Origin: SIG589 sp964566175
GTDB lineage: Bacteria; Bacillota; Clostridia; Oscillospirales; Acutalibacteraceae
Assembly: GCA_964566175.1 (NCBI GenBank)
Contig: CAZMHU010000025.1
Coordinates: forward strand, 1 to 20,509
Direction of reading: 5' to 3'
Length of the DNA: 20,509 bases
The notes under the pieces were generated by a model. That model searched no databases, was not told the DNA's origin, and was given only the letters and a program-made list of their open reading frames with translations. Below, piece by piece: positions 6,665 through 14,862 of this stretch. The position numbers and the translations under genes were made by a program. Each line of letters opens with the position of its first letter. Position 1 is the stretch's first letter.

Positions 6665-7690
6665 TTATGACTCAACAATCAGTTCTTTAATTGAGCGATA
6701 GAGATAATCGCCGTTTTCAAGAAGTTCAGGACGCTTAATGGCAACCGTTTCGCCCTTTACAACGCTGTGTGTCGGGTCGTCCGCCATAATAACCTCAGTG
6801 CCGATATACTCCGAAAGAAGTTTATCAAAATCGTTAATAAGCGCACCGCCGCCGGTCAAATGAATGCCCTCGGTTTTAATATCGCCGACGATATCGGGCG
6901 GTGTGCGTTCAAGCACGGTACGTACGCCGTTACATATTGAAAGCAGTGCATCAATCGTGGCGAAATGTACCTCGCCGGAAGAAATCTCAAAACTCTGCGG
7001 TAGTCCGGTGAGCAAATTTCTGCCCTTTGCGAGCATTGAAACCTGCAACGGACGGTCATACGCACAGCCGAGTTTTTTCTTGATATCCTCAGCGGTGAGC
7101 GGTCCTATCAAAATATTATATTCCTTTTTCACATAGCGTATTATCAACTCATCGATATCACGCGATGCGGTTTTAAGTGACTCGCATTCGACAATTCCGC
7201 CCATCGAGATTGCGGCAATATCGGTACAGCCTGCGCCGAAATCGACAATCATACTTCCATGCGGAGAAGAAAAGTCAATTCCCATACCTATTGCGGCGGC
7301 AATGGGACTTTCAATAACACAAACGTTTCTTCCTCCCGCCGACTCAATGGCGTTTGCAACGGTATGATGTTGTATGGGTGTAACGTCAGTCGGCATTGAA
7401 ACCATAACCTTAGGACGTGATATTCTGTTGCCGAATGCAGTATGAACATATTCCGTTAGCATTGTCTCGGCAGTATCGAGTGCGGCAATAACGCCGTGCT
7501 GTATCGGAAAAATCGTTGTTAAACTGTCGGGTGTTCTGCCGTATGTTTTATACGCCTTTTCTCCAAAATGAATCGGCTCACCCGTTTCGCTGTCAACCGT
7601 GACAGCACTCGGCAGTTCCAAAACAATTTTATTGCCGGACGCAATAACCGTTTTCGACGTACCGAGGTCTATTGCTATTTCTGTTGCCAT
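6665..7690 (-). CDS. MreB/Mbl-like bacterial actin (divergent)
   Basis: A 341-aa MreB-family protein; members polymerise on the inner membrane and guide cell-wall elongation. Visible motifs are phosphate-1 AIDLGTSKT (6-14), phosphate-2 VDFGAGCTD (149-157, usually DIGGGTT), connect-1 AAAIGMG (131-137) and the adenosine motif LTGGGAL. Length is normal. In MreB the segment before connect-1 reads EEP, the second Glu being the catalytic residue; here it reads IESP, so Ser128 replaces it (aligned from memory of family sequences). No mreC or mreD follows. It has its own promoter overlapping the comF stop and its own terminator. The recD2-comF-mreB order recurs in Clostridia, as far as I know. It may be an accessory paralogue rather than the main MreB. 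Confidence 0.85.
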   Translation of the reverse strand: MATEIAIDLGTSKTVIASGNKIVLELPSAVTVDSETGEPIHFGEKAYKTYGRTPDSLTTIFPIQHGVIAALDTAETMLTEYVHTAFGNRISRPKVMVSMPTDVTPIQHHTVANAIESAGGRNVCVIESPIAAAIGMGIDFSSPHGSMIVDFGAGCTDIAAISMGGIVECESLKTASRDIDELIIRYVKKEYNILIGPLTAEDIKKKLGCAYDRPLQVSMLAKGRNLLTGLPQSFEISSGEVHFATIDALLSICNGVRTVLERTPPDIVGDIKTEGIHLTGGGALINDFDKLLSEYIGTEVIMADDPTHSVVKGETVAIKRPELLENGDYLYRSIKELIVES

Positions 7691-7735
7691 TTATATCACC
7701 GTTAATTTATAAATTATTGATATTCCGTAATCATT

Positions 7736-7764
7736 ATTATAATAAATATGCACCGTTTTTTCAA
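7736..7764 (-). promoter_or_regulatory. Promoter of the mreB-like gene
   Basis: Minus-strand TTGAAA (7759-7764), 17-bp spacer, TATAAT (7736-7741). The -35 overlaps the comF stop codon, so the actin gene can be transcribed separately from recD2-comF. Confidence 0.75.
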
Positions 7765-8441
7765 GCACCTATAACAGCCGTTGCACAGTAAACATTTTCC
7801 GTACCGGCAAGCATCAGTCTACGAGAACACTCGTCAAGCGTTGCACCTGTAGTTTTAATATCGTCAATCAATAAAACATTTTCATATTCGTTGTCATATG
7901 CTTTGTATGCGTTTTTCACATTCTCAAATCTTTCTGCAGCGTTAAGGCTGTGCTGCGTTTTATTGCTTCGATGTTTATAAACCAAACGCACAAACGGAAC
8001 GCCGAGTTTCAAAGATACCGAGCGTGCAAGATATTCGGCGTGGTCAAATCCTTGGCGTCGCCGTTTTGTCTTGTGCATAGGCACCGCAGTAACACAGTCA
8101 AAAGCAACATCGGGAAAAGACTCACGCAAAGCACGCACCATATGTTCGGCGAAGTATTCGGCGGCATCGGTATTCCGTCTGAACTTGTAAAGATATATTG
8201 CCTTTTGCGAGAAACCTTCGTTTTTAAAGGGCGATACAATCCCTCTGAAATGATAGGCATACCTTCCGCAACAGCAGTCTTTCTTTATATGTCCGCAACG
8301 CGAGCAACATTTTTCATTTATCGGCAAAAGCAAACCTTTACAATCATCGCACAGAAAAGCAGAAGGATGTATTACCCTATCGCAAACAATACAGCGCTTA
8401 GGGTAAAGCAAATATAAAAAATCATTCAAAATTTTGCACAT
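7761..8441 (-). CDS. comF: ComF-family phosphoribosyltransferase-like protein
   Basis: A 226-aa ComF/GntX-type protein. The N-terminus has a cysteine-rich zinc-binding region (C17, C20, C31, C34, C45, C46, C49, C56-C58). The C-terminal part is a phosphoribosyltransferase fold with the PRPP-binding motif LIDDIKTTGAT at 191-201 and the conserved RRRQGFDHAEYLA at 127-139. In naturally competent Firmicutes ComF takes part in handling internalised single-stranded DNA; in many Clostridia its role is untested. It overlaps the recD2 3' end by 20 bp (8422-8441), which indicates tight translational linkage in one operon. An AAAGGA site sits inside recD2 ahead of the ATG. Confidence 0.93.
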   Translation of the reverse strand: MCKILNDFLYLLYPKRCIVCDRVIHPSAFLCDDCKGLLLPINEKCCSRCGHIKKDCCCGRYAYHFRGIVSPFKNEGFSQKAIYLYKFRRNTDAAEYFAEHMVRALRESFPDVAFDCVTAVPMHKTKRRRQGFDHAEYLARSVSLKLGVPFVRLVYKHRSNKTQHSLNAAERFENVKNAYKAYDNEYENVLLIDDIKTTGATLDECSRRLMLAGTENVYCATAVIGA

Positions 8442-10638
8442 CGAAAGTTTCCTTTATCATTGTTTTGAGACCGGAATAACGCAAAGTTTTTCGGTCGTTT
8501 TCAACCATTTTGCAAACAGTATTGCTGTCTCCGACAATTATAAGCATACGCTTTGCACGTGTAACGGCGGTGTAAAGCAAATTTCTGTATACAAGTTGGG
8601 ACGGAACGGATAGTAGCGGCAATATAACACAGTTAAATTCACTGCCCTGACTTTTATGAACCGTTATCGCATAGGCAGGCTCGAGTTGTGAAATATCGGT
8701 GCTGTAATACGTCGCAATACGATCATCAAATCTGACGGTAATCAGTTGCGAATAGGCATCTGCCTTTTCGATAAACCCGATATCCCCGTTATAAACACCG
8801 TTCCCTTGTTCACCGTTATCCCTCTGCCACATAATATCATAGTTGTTACGCGTCTGCATAACCTTGTCACCCTCGCGGAAAGAAAATCCGCCATAGGTCA
8901 GTTGTTTTGATTGGTCGCTTTGAGGGTTAAGTTCCTGCTGAAGCAACATATTAAGATTAACCGTGCCCATTTCAAGTTTTCTTGACGGACACAAAACCTG
9001 AATATCGGTCAACGGTGAAAAACCGTATGCCTTTGGAAGACGCTTTGTGCAGAGGTCGACCACTGTTTGAGCCGCATCACTCGGCACGGATTTGTTCATC
9101 ATAAAAAAGTCGGATGTTTTGGAGTCGAGTATCGGCATTTCGCCGTTTATAATCGCGTGTGCGTTTTTTACAATAAGTCCGCTGTCCGACTGTCTGAAAA
9201 TTTTCTTAAGACAAACGGCGGGAATTTCTCCCGATTCTATAATATCGTGAAGAATGTTTCCTGCCGAAACACTCGGAAGTTGGTCGGAATCGCCGACAAG
9301 GATTATGCGCGTTCCAAGCCGCAAAGCACGCAACAAACTTTCAAACAAAAAGGTATCCACCATTGACATCTCATCAACGATAATAACATCACAAACGAGG
9401 GGATTACGCTCGTTCCGCTCAAAATAAGGCCTGTCCCCTTCGCCCCACTGTACCTCAAGCAAACGGTGCAGTGTTTTCGCTTCCATTCCCGTGAGTTCCG
9501 ACATACGCTTTGCCGCACGCCCGGTAGGTGCCGCAAGCAAAACCTTCATCTCTTTTCGCTCAAAAAGTTCTATAAGACCGTTGAGCGTTGTGGTTTTACC
9601 CGTTCCGGGGCCACCTGTCAGCACGAGAACACAACGCTTGTGTGCCGTCTTTATGGCATCTCGTTGCATATCGTCATATTTAATATGAAGTCGGTTTTCA
9701 ATATGGTCAATTTCAAGTTCGTCAAGCACAATTTCTTTTCCGTAGGAAAGATAAAGTGCGAGACGTGATGCAATATATTCCTCTGCCGAATAGTAATCGG
9801 GCAAAAAAAGGAAATCCGCTCCGTCGAGTTCCTTTGAACGCAGACGAAGAGAAAAAAGCAGTTTTTCAACTGCGGTATCGGCACTTTCCTTGTCACAACC
9901 CAAAAAGTCGGAAGCAATTTCACAAACCTTTTTTCTCGGCAGACAGGTATGCCCGTTTGAAAGATTATGTCGCATTATAAATTCTATACCGGCAAAAATA
10001 CGGTTTTCCGAGTCAGACGGATAGCCTAAACTTTCGGCAATTTCGTCCGCGCGGTCAAACGAAAATCCTATATTCTCACCGCAAAGAATATATGGATTTT
10101 CTTTAATCCTGTCTATTGCACTGTTTGCATACTCTTTATAAACCTTTGTCGCATCTTCGGGCGACGCCTTAAATTTTGACAAAAACAGCATAAGTTCCTG
10201 CAAACCGAATTGCTTTTTATACTCTGACGATATTTGAGTGGCTTTATCTTGCGAAATTCCTCTTATCTCACTCAGTCGTTCGGGACTGTCCTTTATTATA
10301 TCAAGCGCATCACTGCCGAAACGGCGTATTATTTTTGCCGCCGTGGCAGGACCAATTCCCTTTACCGCACCCGAAGAAAGATAACGCAATATCGCCGCGG
10401 TAGTAGTGGGTGTTTCCTTTTCGCAAGACTCGGCACGGAACTGCTCGCCGTAGGTTTGGTGAACGGTATATTCGCCTGTCAGTATAACCATATCACCGTT
10501 TGAAATATATGGAAAATTGCCTACGGCAACAAGTTCGCCGTCCTCGGTTGCGAGTTTGAAAACGGTATAACCGGTTTGCTGATTTTTATATGTAATGTGT
10601 TCAACTTTGCCATGAACGGTTTCTTTTTCAACGGTCAA
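8422..10638 (-). CDS. recD2: ATP-dependent RecD2-type DNA helicase
   Basis: A 738-aa SF1B 5'-3' helicase of the RecD2 family, which acts outside RecBCD in replication-fork and recombination repair. The N-terminal OB-like region is about 1-75. Helix-hairpin-helix segments follow at about 90-145 (VKGIGPATAAKIIRRFG and LSEIRGISQDKA). The helicase core has Walker A GGPGTGKTT (342-350), motif II VIIVDEMSM (418-426), motif III GDSDQLPSV (449-457), FRQS (481-484), and the late motifs AITVHKSQGSEF and YTAVTRAK. Length is typical. The start is a TTG with GGGGAG about 10 nt upstream; the ATG nearby is out of frame. It lies 17 bp after the small membrane gene and overlaps comF. No recB or recC is present. 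Confidence 0.95.
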   Translation of the reverse strand: MTVEKETVHGKVEHITYKNQQTGYTVFKLATEDGELVAVGNFPYISNGDMVILTGEYTVHQTYGEQFRAESCEKETPTTTAAILRYLSSGAVKGIGPATAAKIIRRFGSDALDIIKDSPERLSEIRGISQDKATQISSEYKKQFGLQELMLFLSKFKASPEDATKVYKEYANSAIDRIKENPYILCGENIGFSFDRADEIAESLGYPSDSENRIFAGIEFIMRHNLSNGHTCLPRKKVCEIASDFLGCDKESADTAVEKLLFSLRLRSKELDGADFLFLPDYYSAEEYIASRLALYLSYGKEIVLDELEIDHIENRLHIKYDDMQRDAIKTAHKRCVLVLTGGPGTGKTTTLNGLIELFERKEMKVLLAAPTGRAAKRMSELTGMEAKTLHRLLEVQWGEGDRPYFERNERNPLVCDVIIVDEMSMVDTFLFESLLRALRLGTRIILVGDSDQLPSVSAGNILHDIIESGEIPAVCLKKIFRQSDSGLIVKNAHAIINGEMPILDSKTSDFFMMNKSVPSDAAQTVVDLCTKRLPKAYGFSPLTDIQVLCPSRKLEMGTVNLNMLLQQELNPQSDQSKQLTYGGFSFREGDKVMQTRNNYDIMWQRDNGEQGNGVYNGDIGFIEKADAYSQLITVRFDDRIATYYSTDISQLEPAYAITVHKSQGSEFNCVILPLLSVPSQLVYRNLLYTAVTRAKRMLIIVGDSNTVCKMVENDRKTLRYSGLKTMIKETFDVQNFE

Positions 10639-10655
10639 TCCTTTTCAACTCCCCA

Positions 10656-10985
10656 CTATTTTTTATACATCTCCCGCAACTGCTCTGCGGTGCAAAAAAC
10701 AAAATCGGTGTTTTTTTGCGAAAAGCGTATGCAAAGTGAAACAGTTTCAGGCGAAAGGTTTTCCCCTACGCCTATCAGTGTTTTTGCATAGTTTTCACCG
10801 TACCAACGGATTTCTTCCAATGCGGCGGAAATTTGTTCGGCGGCACAGTTTTCACTCAAACGAATTATAAGGTGCTTTTCAGTCTTTTGCGGGCGTATCA
10901 AACATATCCACAGGCGGTGCAGCACTTCGCCGAGTCCTACTGCCGCAAAGAAAACCGTAACGGTCATCAAAATTATTTCTACCAT
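10656..10985 (-). CDS. Small membrane-anchored protein of unknown function
   Basis: A 109-aa protein I do not recognise. One hydrophobic segment covers about residues 3-22 (MVEIILMTVTVFFAAVGLG region), then a short basic stretch, then a predicted soluble domain of about 70 residues with alternating helices and strands (EKHLIIRLSENC, ISAALEEIRWYGENYAK, DFVFCTAEQLREMY). The pattern suggests an anchor with a cytoplasmic mini-domain. The ATG follows a GGGGTGAT ribosome site. It ends 17 bp before recD2 and is probably the first gene of a recD2-comF transcript. The coding signal is credible from the ribosome site, spacing and composition, but no function can be assigned. Confidence 0.72.
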   Translation of the reverse strand: MVEIILMTVTVFFAAVGLGEVLHRLWICLIRPQKTEKHLIIRLSENCAAEQISAALEEIRWYGENYAKTLIGVGENLSPETVSLCIRFSQKNTDFVFCTAEQLREMYKK

Positions 10986-11049
10986 AATATCACCCCATAA
11001 CAGACTATGAGGAATTCACATTTTTTGACACAACAGCACCAAAGCAAAA

Positions 11050-11082
11050 GCGGGTGTCATACCTCATCATATGATAACCCGC
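11050..11082 (-). terminator. Hairpin downstream of cdaR
   Basis: Arms GCGGGT (11050-11055) and ACCCGC (11077-11082) pair, continued by a 5-bp inner stem (11056-11060 with 11071-11075) and a bulged A. On the minus strand it follows the cdaR stop, but the following T-run is only CTTTTGCTTT. A stronger T-run exists on the plus side. Terminator of cdaA-cdaR is the likeliest role. Confidence 0.55.
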
Positions 11083-11090
11083 CTTGTTTT

Positions 11091-12341
11091 TTATTTTATT
11101 GTCACAACAACATTATACGTTCCAACCTGCCAAACGGTATCATAGGTCTTGGAATATACTCTCACCGCAACGGTGTACTCACCCGCCGCTTTGCCTGAAA
11201 CATCGGCAACGGCATATAAATCCGATGACGCAATACCGCGAACAGCCGCTCTCGGACCGCAAATTTTAACATTCTTCAGTGCTCCCGCAGTTGCCGAAAG
11301 TCCCTCTCCAATACCCTTAAACCGGAATTCACCGACGGTTAAAACCTTTTCCAAACAGCCGGAAGTCTCAATCTCTACTGTAACAACATCAATGTTTTCC
11401 GAAATTTTAACGCCGTTGGGTAAAACAGGCGAAACATCAAAACTGTTATTATCAGCGGAAATACTGTCAAAGTCAATAGGTGTGAGTGCGACCGACTCGA
11501 TACTGTCAACCGATGAAGCAGGGCCGAGAATATTGACCGATGAAACGCTTGCCTTATAAGAAATCTTTTCGGCAGTATACGCCGCAGGTGTATTTGAAAA
11601 AGCAACCTCAAGCGGAACGGTCTTTTGCTTTAAAATCGGAACGGTTATCTTTACACTGTCAACGGGGATAGTGTATACCGACTTATCAAGTTCGTTTCCG
11701 TCGGCATCGAAAAGTTTAATCCCCGCATCAAATGACTGTGTGGAACTTAAAGTTTCGTTAACGTCGGCAGTGACAAGTACGCGGGCGATTTTTTGCAGTT
11801 CGCTTCTCGGTCCGGTTATTGCGAGAACGGAGTCGGAACTGTTGCTCACGGTCGGCGTATCGGCAACAAGACCCGAAACCGCAACCGCACCGACAGCCTC
11901 AACCTCAACATTAAACTGTTTTGTGTCGGTATAGTCAAAAACGGCGGAAACCTTTGAAGGCGTAACACCTACAACGCTGACTCCACTCTTCACAGATGCG
12001 GCAGAAAGGATTATATCATAACTTCCCGCCTCGGTAACATCCTCAAGCGGTGCGGAAACCGAAATATCGCTTGCGGTGAGTCCCGCCAAAATATAACTCG
12101 GGCCGCTGACCTTTACGGTTGCCGTTGAGGAACTCAGTGATACGAGATCAAGTCCCAACTCTCCCGCCGCAGTGCCTTCTGCCGTTACCGAAATTGTAAT
12201 ATTGCTGAATGTGGTATTGCGAATAGGATTTTCGGTTATTGTAATGACAAGCCAGAACAAAAAGGCAACAGCAATCGAAAACGCCAAAACAAACCTGTTA
12301 TTTAAAAACAGTTTACGCAAAAAGTCTTTTTTAACAGCCAT
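11091..12341 (-). CDS. cdaR: CdaR (YbbR-domain) regulator of diadenylate cyclase
   Basis: A 416-aa protein with one N-terminal membrane anchor (about residues 17-35, RFVLAFSIAVAFLFWLVIT region) and an extracytoplasmic array of YbbR repeats (about 40-410), shown by recurring units such as VKVSGPSYIL, LAITGPRSEL, VNILGPASSV and VKICGPRAAV. In Bacillus and Listeria CdaR binds CdaA and tunes c-di-AMP synthesis. It starts 17 bp after cdaA with a GAGGGG site about 11 nt ahead of the ATG, so the two are cotranscribed. Four YbbR-like units are visible. In many Firmicutes glmM comes next, but here a terminator-like hairpin follows. Confidence 0.93.
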   Translation of the reverse strand: MAVKKDFLRKLFLNNRFVLAFSIAVAFLFWLVITITENPIRNTTFSNITISVTAEGTAAGELGLDLVSLSSSTATVKVSGPSYILAGLTASDISVSAPLEDVTEAGSYDIILSAASVKSGVSVVGVTPSKVSAVFDYTDTKQFNVEVEAVGAVAVSGLVADTPTVSNSSDSVLAITGPRSELQKIARVLVTADVNETLSSTQSFDAGIKLFDADGNELDKSVYTIPVDSVKITVPILKQKTVPLEVAFSNTPAAYTAEKISYKASVSSVNILGPASSVDSIESVALTPIDFDSISADNNSFDVSPVLPNGVKISENIDVVTVEIETSGCLEKVLTVGEFRFKGIGEGLSATAGALKNVKICGPRAAVRGIASSDLYAVADVSGKAAGEYTVAVRVYSKTYDTVWQVGTYNVVVTIK

Positions 12342-12358
12342 TTTTGTTCAACCCCTCT

Positions 12359-13243
12359 CTACTTTTTACCAAAAATAAACATTTTTGTCTTATTCTTAAC
12401 CTTGCCGAAGAAATTGTCGTCACTATTGCCATTTTCGTCAACAAACAAAAGCCTTGTCAACTCTTCGTGGAGCGTTATCATATTATAATTCCGCTTAATC
12501 TCGCCGTTGACGGCAATGGAGATTATTCCGGTTTCTTCCGAAACAACAACAACCGCCGCATCAGAACTTTCGCTTATGCCTATTGCGGCACGGTGACGAG
12601 TACCCAAACTTGAATTGACATTATCACTTGATGTCAACGGAAGTATACAGCCGGCAGACAGCATTCTTCCGTCACGGAGTAAAAGCGCGCCATCGTGCAA
12701 CGGAGATTTCGGATAAAACACGTTTGAAATCAACTGTGACGATGCCTGTGCGTCGACAAAAGTACCGGTGTCGGCAATTTCGCTCAAAAGGGTTGAACGC
12801 TCAAAAACAATAAGCGCTCCGATTTTTTGTTCCTGCATTGAAGCACAGGATTTGCAAACCGCATCAATACAGCGAAGCGTGTTTTCGCGCTCGTCAAAGG
12901 CTTTTCCTTTGCCGCCGATTTGACCGCGACCGACACGTTCAAGCACACGTCTGAGTTCAGGTTGGAAAATTATCGCCGCAAAAATGAGAGCGGAGTCGAT
13001 AACCTTGTTGAGTAACCACTTCAAACTCACAAGGTCAAGCCATTCGGCAACCAAAAAGACAACAAAAAGGATAAAAACGCCCTTCATAAGTTGTCCCGCG
13101 CGTGATTTCTTGAAAAAATCCACACACTTGAAAATTACAAAAGCAATAACAAGAATGTCTATAATATCAAAAATTCTTATATTTTTGAGAGCAAAAAAGA
13201 CCTGCTCGAAAACGTTTCCGAAAGAATTGAAAAAGCCGCTCAC
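12359..13243 (-). CDS. cdaA: Membrane diadenylate cyclase CdaA
   Basis: CdaA condenses two ATP into c-di-AMP, a second messenger for potassium, osmotic and cell-wall homeostasis. The N-terminus has three hydrophobic segments (about residues 23-40, 54-70 and 82-94), then IFQPELRRVLERVGRG leading into the DisA_N catalytic domain. The two catalytic motifs are intact: DGA (184-186, LHDGALLL) and RHR (216-218, GTRHRAAIG). I prefer the GTG at 13243 because the GAGGG site then has a 9-nt spacing; a GTG two codons earlier (13249) leaves only 3 nt. Length (about 295 aa) is slightly above the usual 270-280. It is followed by cdaR in one operon. Confidence 0.95.
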   Translation of the reverse strand: MSGFFNSFGNVFEQVFFALKNIRIFDIIDILVIAFVIFKCVDFFKKSRAGQLMKGVFILFVVFLVAEWLDLVSLKWLLNKVIDSALIFAAIIFQPELRRVLERVGRGQIGGKGKAFDERENTLRCIDAVCKSCASMQEQKIGALIVFERSTLLSEIADTGTFVDAQASSQLISNVFYPKSPLHDGALLLRDGRMLSAGCILPLTSSDNVNSSLGTRHRAAIGISESSDAAVVVVSEETGIISIAVNGEIKRNYNMITLHEELTRLLFVDENGNSDDNFFGKVKNKTKMFIFGKK

Positions 13244-13280
13244 AATCACACACCCTCGCCATAGTAATATAACTATATAT

Positions 13281-13308
13281 ATTTTATCATATTATGAAAT
13301 ATATTCAA
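13281..13308 (-). promoter_or_regulatory. Candidate promoter of cdaA-cdaR
   Basis: Minus-strand TTGAAT (13303-13308), 16-bp spacer, TAAAAT (13281-13286), about 35 bp before the cdaA start. The surroundings are very AT-rich, which weakens the call somewhat. Confidence 0.6.
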
Positions 13309-13339
13309 TAGTTTTTTAAGCGGTTTTTCTTAAAATTTT

Positions 13340-14467
13340 TTAAAGTTTCGCAATAACATCGGCAACCGCCGCAACATCATACACGTTGTTAAACGCCGAA
13401 GGACAAACCCTGACAGTACCCCTATCCACGGTTCCTATTGTTTTGTGTGCAAGCGGCGCACAGTGAAGACCTGCTCTCACCGCTATTCCCGCCGAGGATA
13501 AATAGTCTGCCGTTTCCATTGAGTTTTTGCCCGAAACATTAAACGAAAGCACCGGAACAAACCGTTCTTTGCTCGGTTTATCGGTATAAAGAATTACTTT
13601 GCTGTTTTTCTTAAACCTGTCATAAAGTTCACCTATCAGCGCAAGTTCGTGAGAATATATTCGCTCAATACCCCTTTTTTTGACAAAATCGACACCCTCT
13701 GAAATCCCCACAATTCCCGGAACGTTTACCGTTCCGCTTTCAAGACGCTCGGGCATATCTTCCGGCTGTGAGAACGAGTTTGAAAAACTGCCTGTTCCGC
13801 CCTCTATAAGTGTATTTTCTATTTTTCTCCCACACATAAGCACGCCTGTTCCCATTGGCGCATACAAGCCTTTATGCGGCGCTATGCAAAGATAATCTAT
13901 ACCCATTTTCATATCAATCGGTATAACGCCTGCTGTCTGTGCGGCATCGACGGCAAAGAGTATATCCCTCTTTCGGCAAAGTTCGGCAATGCGCTCAATA
14001 GGCATAATCTCCCCGGTTACATTCGATGCGTGGGTGCAGACAATAAGACGTGTGTTTTTCTTTACAAGTTTTTCAAACGAGCGGTACGTCGCATCGGTAT
14101 CACCCACGATTACGGGAGCAATATCGAGTTCTATGCCGTTTTCTTTTGATATTTTATACGCAGGGCGTGCAACGGCGTTATGCTCGTATGACGATATAAT
14201 CAAATGGTCGCCGCTTTTCAAAATACCTTTTATTACCGTATTAAGCGCCTGTGTGCAGTTTGCGGTGAATATTACGTTTTCCGTATCGCACCCGAACATA
14301 ACACCAAGGTTTTCCCTTGCACCGTAGACCGCCAGCGCCGTCCTCTGCGAGAGTGCGTGTCCGCTCCGTCCGGGATTTGCCGAATAATCCCGAAGAGCCG
14401 TACCCACCGCCCTTATGACACTCTCCGGCTTTTTACCGGTAGTTGCGGCATTATCAAGATAAATCAC
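13340..14467 (-). CDS. Cysteine desulfurase-family PLP enzyme
   Basis: A 375-aa class V aminotransferase-fold enzyme of the SufS/CsdB-like type, closest by eye to the EF2568-like subfamily often paired with DUF3343 proteins. It would remove sulfur (or selenium) from cysteine (or selenocysteine) as an enzyme-bound persulfide. Visible features are the N-terminus IYLDNAATT, the cofactor-stacking His96, the PLP Asp174 and Gln177 (VDAAQTAG), the Schiff-base Lys199 (APHKGLY) and the persulfide Cys336 in RAGLHCAP. The GTG at 14467 is chosen because GGAGGGG lies directly upstream and MIYLDNAATT is the normal N-terminus; an earlier GTG (14491) would place that site inside the gene. It follows the DUF3343 gene by 45 bp. 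Confidence 0.9.
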   Translation of the reverse strand: MIYLDNAATTGKKPESVIRAVGTALRDYSANPGRSGHALSQRTALAVYGARENLGVMFGCDTENVIFTANCTQALNTVIKGILKSGDHLIISSYEHNAVARPAYKISKENGIELDIAPVIVGDTDATYRSFEKLVKKNTRLIVCTHASNVTGEIMPIERIAELCRKRDILFAVDAAQTAGVIPIDMKMGIDYLCIAPHKGLYAPMGTGVLMCGRKIENTLIEGGTGSFSNSFSQPEDMPERLESGTVNVPGIVGISEGVDFVKKRGIERIYSHELALIGELYDRFKKNSKVILYTDKPSKERFVPVLSFNVSGKNSMETADYLSSAGIAVRAGLHCAPLAHKTIGTVDRGTVRVCPSAFNNVYDVAAVADVIAKL

Positions 14468-14512
14468 TCTATCCCCTCCGAAAATCGGCACGAAAGACGG
14501 TTTCGTACCGAA

Positions 14513-14728
14513 CTATTTTTTATTGATTTCAAGAATTTTTACGCCCGCCTTGCGTAATATCGGTTCGATTTTATTTATATCGCCGAAAACCGTAATACTG
14601 TAACCGCATCCATTGCCGAGTCCGCCCTTTGTTTTTTCCATATTGGCTTTATATCCGTTTCGCCGCAGGATATCACGTCCTCTGATTGCATAGGTCACAG
14701 TGCCGGTAACAATAGAATAATTTTGCAT
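14513..14728 (-). CDS. DUF3343 putative Se/S carrier-like protein
   Basis: A 71-aa protein resembling the DUF3343 family, small proteins proposed to carry sulfur or selenium. The N-terminal half (TYAIRGRDILRRNGYKANM) matches the family's helix and strand before the conserved cysteine segment, here GGLGNGCGYSITV with Cys41 as its only cysteine. The C-terminal part (INKIEPILRKAGVKILEI) completes a small ferredoxin-like fold. The ATG has a GGAGTGA site. It is transcribed with the cysteine desulfurase-like gene, which could load its cysteine. selD and yedF are not in the window, so sulfur and selenium cannot be told apart. Confidence 0.82.
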   Translation of the reverse strand: MQNYSIVTGTVTYAIRGRDILRRNGYKANMEKTKGGLGNGCGYSITVFGDINKIEPILRKAGVKILEINKK

Positions 14729-14831
14729 CTTTTTTCACTCCGTAAAAATTGTCGGCTGTATTATATCGGCACAACCGAAATCAAGCCCAATACAATACAC
14801 TATATTCTATGCCGCACGCACCCTTTTGGAC

Positions 14832-14858
14832 AAAAAAAGACCCGCCTCGACGGGTCTT
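14832..14858 (-). terminator. Terminator of the ytvI-like gene
   Basis: Stem AAGACCCG/CGGGTCTT (14837-14844 and 14851-14858) with a 6-nt loop, followed on the minus strand by seven T residues (14832-14838). It lies 4 bp after the stop codon and is a textbook intrinsic terminator. Confidence 0.92.
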
Positions 14859-14862
14859 AAAA

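Noticed and set aside
13316..13346. AT-only inverted repeat after the cysteine desulfurase-like gene
   Set aside because: The arms are nothing but A/T runs with no GC stem, so it is not a credible terminator.
14729..14831. Promoter for the DUF3343 gene
   Set aside because: A good TATAAT is present on the minus strand, but the best -35 (TTGGGC) needs a 19-bp spacer; too weak to list.
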